Source: Brachycybe producta
Taxonomy: Eukaryota > Arthropoda > Diplopoda > Playtdesmida > Andrognathidae
Direction of reading: 5' to 3'
NCBI GenBank assembly: GCA_036925085.1
Contig: JAUPFP010000001.1
Location: 13,479,854-13,543,853, forward strand
DNA length: 64,000 nucleotides
Shown here piece after piece: positions 60,845 to 64,000 of this stretch (positions are counted from its first letter, which is position 1; every line of letters starts with the position of its first letter). The notes beneath the pieces are model-generated. The model worked only from the letters and a program-made list of their open reading frames with translations. It made no database searches and had not been told where the DNA came from. A program made the translations under genes and the position numbers.

Positions 60845-60911
60845 ACATATATAAGAATTGAATTCGAAATAATAACTGAACATTTTTTCATATTGATCAC
60901 ATTTAAAAATG
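60845..60911 (+). promoter_or_regulatory. TATA box and start of a right-arm gene remnant
   Basis: ACATATATAAGAATTG at 60845 lies about 60 bases before ATG at 60909. This is the same spacing as the TATA box and ATG (46658) of the first Polinton. The frame after the ATG stops after 15 codons and no product is recognised. Confidence 0.4.
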
Positions 60912-61352
60912 GCGAGATTTTCAAAATATAGTGAAACCATTGCATTTATTAGATAAAATTGTGGAAAAATCTATATTTACAATATTATTAGATACATTTC
61001 TGAAAACAGAAAATCAGAAAACCATCGCATCACCAGGAAAAATATTATATCATCAAGATACAATGACTCATAGCTTCAGCAATTACTGAATCTCGTTTTG
61101 TATTTAAAACACTGCACTTAGATGATGGCTACCTGAAGAAAATGTTGAACATTGGGGTGCTGCAAAGAAGTCTCTGCCTTCAGGAGATGCGATGTGGAAA
61201 AAGAAATTCTAAGAATATTGAATTTAATTGAACAGCATTTTGAAAAAACAATTTTTGTGATTAAACAAAAATTATTACACTGAAAAAACAATAAGATTTT
61301 TAACAAAAAAATAAATGATTAAAAAAATATCTTGTAAAATAAAAATGAATAT

Positions 61353-61398
61353 TGTAACGACCCGATTCCGCCCGTTACAAAACCCCCAGAGAAACTGC
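61353..61398 (-). mobile_element. Family L LTR terminus (or related inverted-end element)
   Basis: TGTAACGACCCGATTCCGCC followed by CGTTACAAAACCCCCAGA is the reverse complement of the last bases of the LTR at 53140-53920 (AACGGGCAGAATCG, GGGGTTTTGTAACG). Beyond about 61400 the similarity is lost, so I cannot tell whether this is a truncated minus LTR or the 5' LTR of a different element running right. Confidence 0.55.
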
Positions 61399-62298
61399 AA
61401 AACTCCACCACAAAAAGAAAAGACTCAAATTGAAAACAAAAAATTCATCGTTGGAATCTGCCGCTAAAAACAAAGCGGAAATAAAAAGCGAAATCAACGA
61501 TGGAATTTCACCAAAAATACTCACTCTCAAGACCATCCACATGATTGAAGACGAAAAACCACGTGTCCAGCACATGGAACCAGCAAGATCAACGTCCTCA
61601 ATCATAAACGCAAACAAAATAGTAGCGGTAACCGCTACCCACGCTTTCAAACATAAAAATCATGTGGCCACAAAAGAAAACCATCTAACACATCGTAATA
61701 CCCCTCCTATGACGTCACAGCAAGAGGATGAGAAAGTGAACTTGTTGACCCACTTAAAGTTTCAAGTTCAGAACTTTGGTGGGAAAGTCAAATATCTAAC
61801 TCTTCACACCCTAATGCGAGAAATGAAACTACGTCATCACCGATGGGAATTAAACCACAAAATCAGGACCATAAAAGACATCAAAACAAAGCCCCCGTCA
61901 ATCAAAACAAAAAAATTAATTGGGCCAATCAAAACGACTCCGACGTCACAAATAGGCCCAATCAACAACCAAAATCCATAGTGACCCCACAAAAGGGGCT
62001 GACCCAACCCTTATCTCTTGGAAGCCATTTTGCAACAAATCGAATCAGTAACCAATTTTGTAGTTTGGGAAGTTTCAACCACACCACGACATTCGGAAGT
62101 TTATTCTTTTAACAAAAGAAATCTGTCATACTGCAATAAGTTGGATGATCATCATCAGCAAACTGCGGAAGAAACACACCAAAAGAATTGGGACCGGAGC
62201 AATTTGTCAGAAAATCACCAAGAAATCGTAAGTTCTGAAAGAGGTGGTGGTTATCCCCCTCTAACGAAACTTTCTCTCCCCCCATTTTAGAACTGACC
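61399..62298 (+). other. Leader of a GC-rich ORF module with candidate 63-nt intron
   Basis: Non-repetitive sequence rising in GC to the right. A frame at 61430-61981 is open but Lys/Thr/Ile-rich, with no family resemblance. GTAAGT at 62228 and CCCATTTTAG ending at 62290 bound a candidate short intron eight bases before the ATG at 62299. Confidence 0.4.
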
Positions 62299-63480
62299 AT
62301 GCCGAAATACACTAGAGGCACGTGGAGGGGCCGCCATCGTCACCCTAATGGCTCCTCCAGTGAAGAAGAACCTATGGAGGTGGGTGGTGAAAAGGCGGGG
62401 GCCGCCCCACCACCCACTAAGACTACTGAAACTCCAACAACTGTGCAGGCCCAGGCGGGGACTGCTAGTGAGCCTGCCAGCAGACCTCTATCACCGGAAG
62501 TGGATCCTAGCAAGCATAGACGCCACTCTGTGCCGGAGAACTTTCACCGGCGTGGAGAGAAGCGTCTCAAGTCATTGCTCAGATGCCCAGCCAACGTGGG
62601 TCGCGAGGGAAAACCAGATACACCCACTCTTCTGGTTCCCCTCACTGCCGCCAACTCAAAGCACTGGGCTGAGGATCGTGAAGACCAAATCGATGTCTCT
62701 ACCATGCCCCTGGGACCGCCCAAGGACTACTGGAGGAGTCTGGCCCCTGGCAAGATGATTCCAGGAGGAGCTGAACCCTGGGGGAAGAAATCATCCGGAC
62801 CGTTACCACCGACCGCCGCCGAGACCGAACAAAAACGACTAGAAAACGAACGACACCTCAGGATGCAAGAAAGGACCAACGCCGAAGGTAAGAGGAATAA
62901 ACGATACCTTCAGTTGGCCTGTCTCCGACTGGCTGAGCTGGGATTGCCATACACGGCCCCGCTTCCCCAGGAAGAGATCAACAGGATCGAGGCCCTTCTT
63001 GCTGCAGAGGAGCAACAGGCTGCGGAGACCGTGGCTGACCGCTCCTTACCTCCAACACCACCTCCGTCAACTTCTCCACCAACCACCGGACCAACTCCGC
63101 CAGCACCCCAGCAAGGGGCCATTCTGAAATCAAAAGAGCCGCCACCTAAAGAACGACCCCCTGAGGACCATCACAAATCCAAGAGGGACTCTTCCCCGAG
63201 GCGGCACCGCTCTCCGCCACGTCACCACAGCCACCACCATCAGGGTCACCGGGAGTTCCACCGTCGGCCACAAGACCTCCGCCATCAACTCAAGGCTAGG
63301 ACCCAAGTAGGCCACCCGGCAGCCCGCCCGCTGATGGAGGTACCCGTACCAAAACCCGAACCGATGCCGACACCTCCGCCCACGAAGATCACTACCACTA
63401 CGCCATCACCTGTCTCCACTGAGGGAATATTTCCTCTCCCAACAGAAAAAGATGACGGACCTTGTTTTGGACTTCGCTAG
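62299..63480 (+). CDS. 393-residue Arg/Pro/His-rich protein, gag-like by layout
   Basis: Intact frame with strong GC-rich codon use, unlike the AT-rich surroundings. Order: basic N-terminus, acidic SSSEEEPMEV, a disordered Pro/Thr region, a charged helical segment (TEQKRLENERHLRMQERT, about residues 185-205, continuing to EEINRIEALLAAEEQQ), a Pro-rich tract, and an Arg/His-rich tail (HRSPPRHHSHHHQGHR). No enzyme motif. Composition fits a nucleic-acid-binding first ORF of a retroelement or other mobile element. That is inferred, because no family is recognised. The end overlaps the next frame by 29 bases, in +1 relation. Confidence 0.55.
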   Translation: MPKYTRGTWRGRHRHPNGSSSEEEPMEVGGEKAGAAPPPTKTTETPTTVQAQAGTASEPASRPLSPEVDPSKHRRHSVPENFHRRGEKRLKSLLRCPANVGREGKPDTPTLLVPLTAANSKHWAEDREDQIDVSTMPLGPPKDYWRSLAPGKMIPGGAEPWGKKSSGPLPPTAAETEQKRLENERHLRMQERTNAEGKRNKRYLQLACLRLAELGLPYTAPLPQEEINRIEALLAAEEQQAAETVADRSLPPTPPPSTSPPTTGPTPPAPQQGAILKSKEPPPKERPPEDHHKSKRDSSPRRHRSPPRHHSHHHQGHREFHRRPQDLRHQLKARTQVGHPAARPLMEVPVPKPEPMPTPPPTKITTTTPSPVSTEGIFPLPTEKDDGPCFGLR

Positions 63481-64000
63481 GCGAGGGTGGGATCCTCGCA
63501 AGACATTGGGGATCCCTCCCCTTGAGGATCGACCACCTATATCGGCGAAGAGTCAGAAGAAGAAGCCCAGACAACGTGCTCGAGATATGGCCCGAGCAAC
63601 TCTGTTTCGGGCCCAACGTGCCCAGTCTGGAGATGCGGGGACCACGCCTCCTCCTTCCATCACCAACCCTCCAGTTGCAGATGCGGGGGCCGCGCTTGCA
63701 ACTCTTCCCGAGGACTCTCCTGCCACCACAACTACAACTCCTACCGCCCCTCCCGCGGTGACCGCCAGGAGGAAAACACCAATTTGCAGGCCACTCCGCC
63801 CGGAATCTCTACAGGAGAGGTTCCTTAACAACCGCTGGGCGTTATGGCAGGGACAAACGAAGATGACCCAGACCCTCTACATTGGACACTACGACCTGGA
63901 GGAGGGGTTCCCACACCTGGAACTCCTTGAAAAGGAGCGGTACATCGTCAATATGACACGGGACTCAGCCCTCTTCTCCGCCATCGTGATGCCCCGGCGT
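63452..64000 (+). CDS. Second GC-rich ORF, runs off the window
   Basis: Starts at ATG 63452 inside the preceding ORF (its frame is also open a little upstream) and is uninterrupted for all 183 codons to the window edge. Opens MTDLVLDFARRGWDPRKTLG, then a Lys/Arg-rich patch (KSQKKKPRQRARDMARA), a Pro/Thr/Ala linker, and a folded-looking end with NNRWALWQGQTKM and HLELLEKERYIVNM. No family recognised. The overlap could mean programmed frameshifting or reinitiation, or an assembly indel joining two parts of one ORF. Confidence 0.55.
   Translation, partial: MTDLVLDFARRGWDPRKTLGIPPLEDRPPISAKSQKKKPRQRARDMARATLFRAQRAQSGDAGTTPPPSITNPPVADAGAALATLPEDSPATTTTTPTAPPAVTARRKTPICRPLRPESLQERFLNNRWALWQGQTKMTQTLYIGHYDLEEGFPHLELLEKERYIVNMTRDSALFSAIVMPRR

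Larger units (their letters stand above)
56960..61352. mobile_element. Second Polinton, internally deleted remnant
   Basis: Contains, in the same relative order and strands as the Polinton at 30584-49427, a Bcl-2 fragment (+), dUTPase (-), PolB pieces (-) and PC4-like piece (-). Everything between Bcl-2 and dUTPase (conserved ORF, ATPase, integrase, capsid, protease) is absent. Further deletions remove polymerase motifs A and B and the PC4-PolB junction. No terminal inverted repeats found. Sequence identity to the first copy is moderate, so it is a related but distinct lineage member. Confidence 0.85.

Noticed and set aside
53136-61352. A single long retrotransposon bounded by LTRs at 53140 and 61353
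   Set aside because: The second terminus is in the opposite orientation, and the interval contains an unrelated LINE and Polinton remnant. The shared ATAT flank is probably chance in AT-rich DNA.
61430-61981. 183-codon plus-strand frame upstream of the GC-rich module
   Set aside because: Biased Lys/Thr/Ile composition, no recognisable domain, lies in the putative leader or LTR. Kept only as a note.

Overview
This window is animal (metazoan) nuclear DNA, almost certainly from an invertebrate. It is AT-rich, has long microsatellites and spliceosomal signals, and is packed with nested mobile elements: Polinton/Maverick, RTE and Jockey/CR1-like LINEs, hAT, piggyBac-like and other MITEs, and LTR elements. 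The species cannot be named from sequence alone. I see one candidate host exon (26667-26799). Nearly everything else recognisable is mobile or repetitive.

Layout. 1-7755: a roughly 6.5-kb ATT microsatellite followed by two head-to-tail copies of a roughly 350-bp microsatellite-associated repeat (called family A here). 7756-12238: mostly unique-looking DNA with a near-perfect hairpin and a MITE. 12239-15922: a TTAA-flanked MITE carrying a full-length RTE LINE with a 14-bp target duplication. 15923-30583: MITEs, a 21-bp minisatellite, a hAT-like element holding two A repeats, a decayed hAT transposase, the host exon and a hAT MITE.

30584-49427 is the centrepiece: a Polinton/Maverick of 18,844 bp, complete end to end, with AGT...ACT terminal inverted repeats and a 6-bp target duplication (CACACA). 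It carries packaging ATPase, integrase with chromodomain, structural proteins, double-jelly-roll capsid protein, adenain-type protease, dUTPase and protein-primed-type DNA polymerase B. It also carries three less usual cargo genes: a Bcl-2 family protein with BH1, BH2 and tail anchor, a C3HC4 RING protein of IAP type, and a PC4-like ssDNA-binding protein with a tiny intron. Neighbouring genes overlap as ATGA or TAATG, which suggests coupled translation. Several core genes are frame-broken, one is split by a hAT MITE and two are split by solo LTRs, so this copy is no longer autonomous as assembled.

49428-64000: two LTRs of the same family as those inside the Polinton (one solo, one heading a broken gag), LINE fragments, a heavily deleted second Polinton (about 56960-61352) that keeps Bcl-2, dUTPase, PolB and PC4 pieces, and at the right edge a GC-rich two-ORF module that runs off the window.

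How the parts fit. The Polinton encodes a virus-like programme: replication (PolB, PC4-like protein, dUTPase), integration, virion assembly and maturation (ATPase, capsid, structural proteins, protease) and host-cell survival (Bcl-2, RING). Recurrence of Bcl-2, PC4 and dUTPase in the second copy shows they belong to this Polinton lineage and are not chance captures. Animal Polintons of this kind have been discussed as adintoviruses or polintoviruses; that link is from general knowledge.
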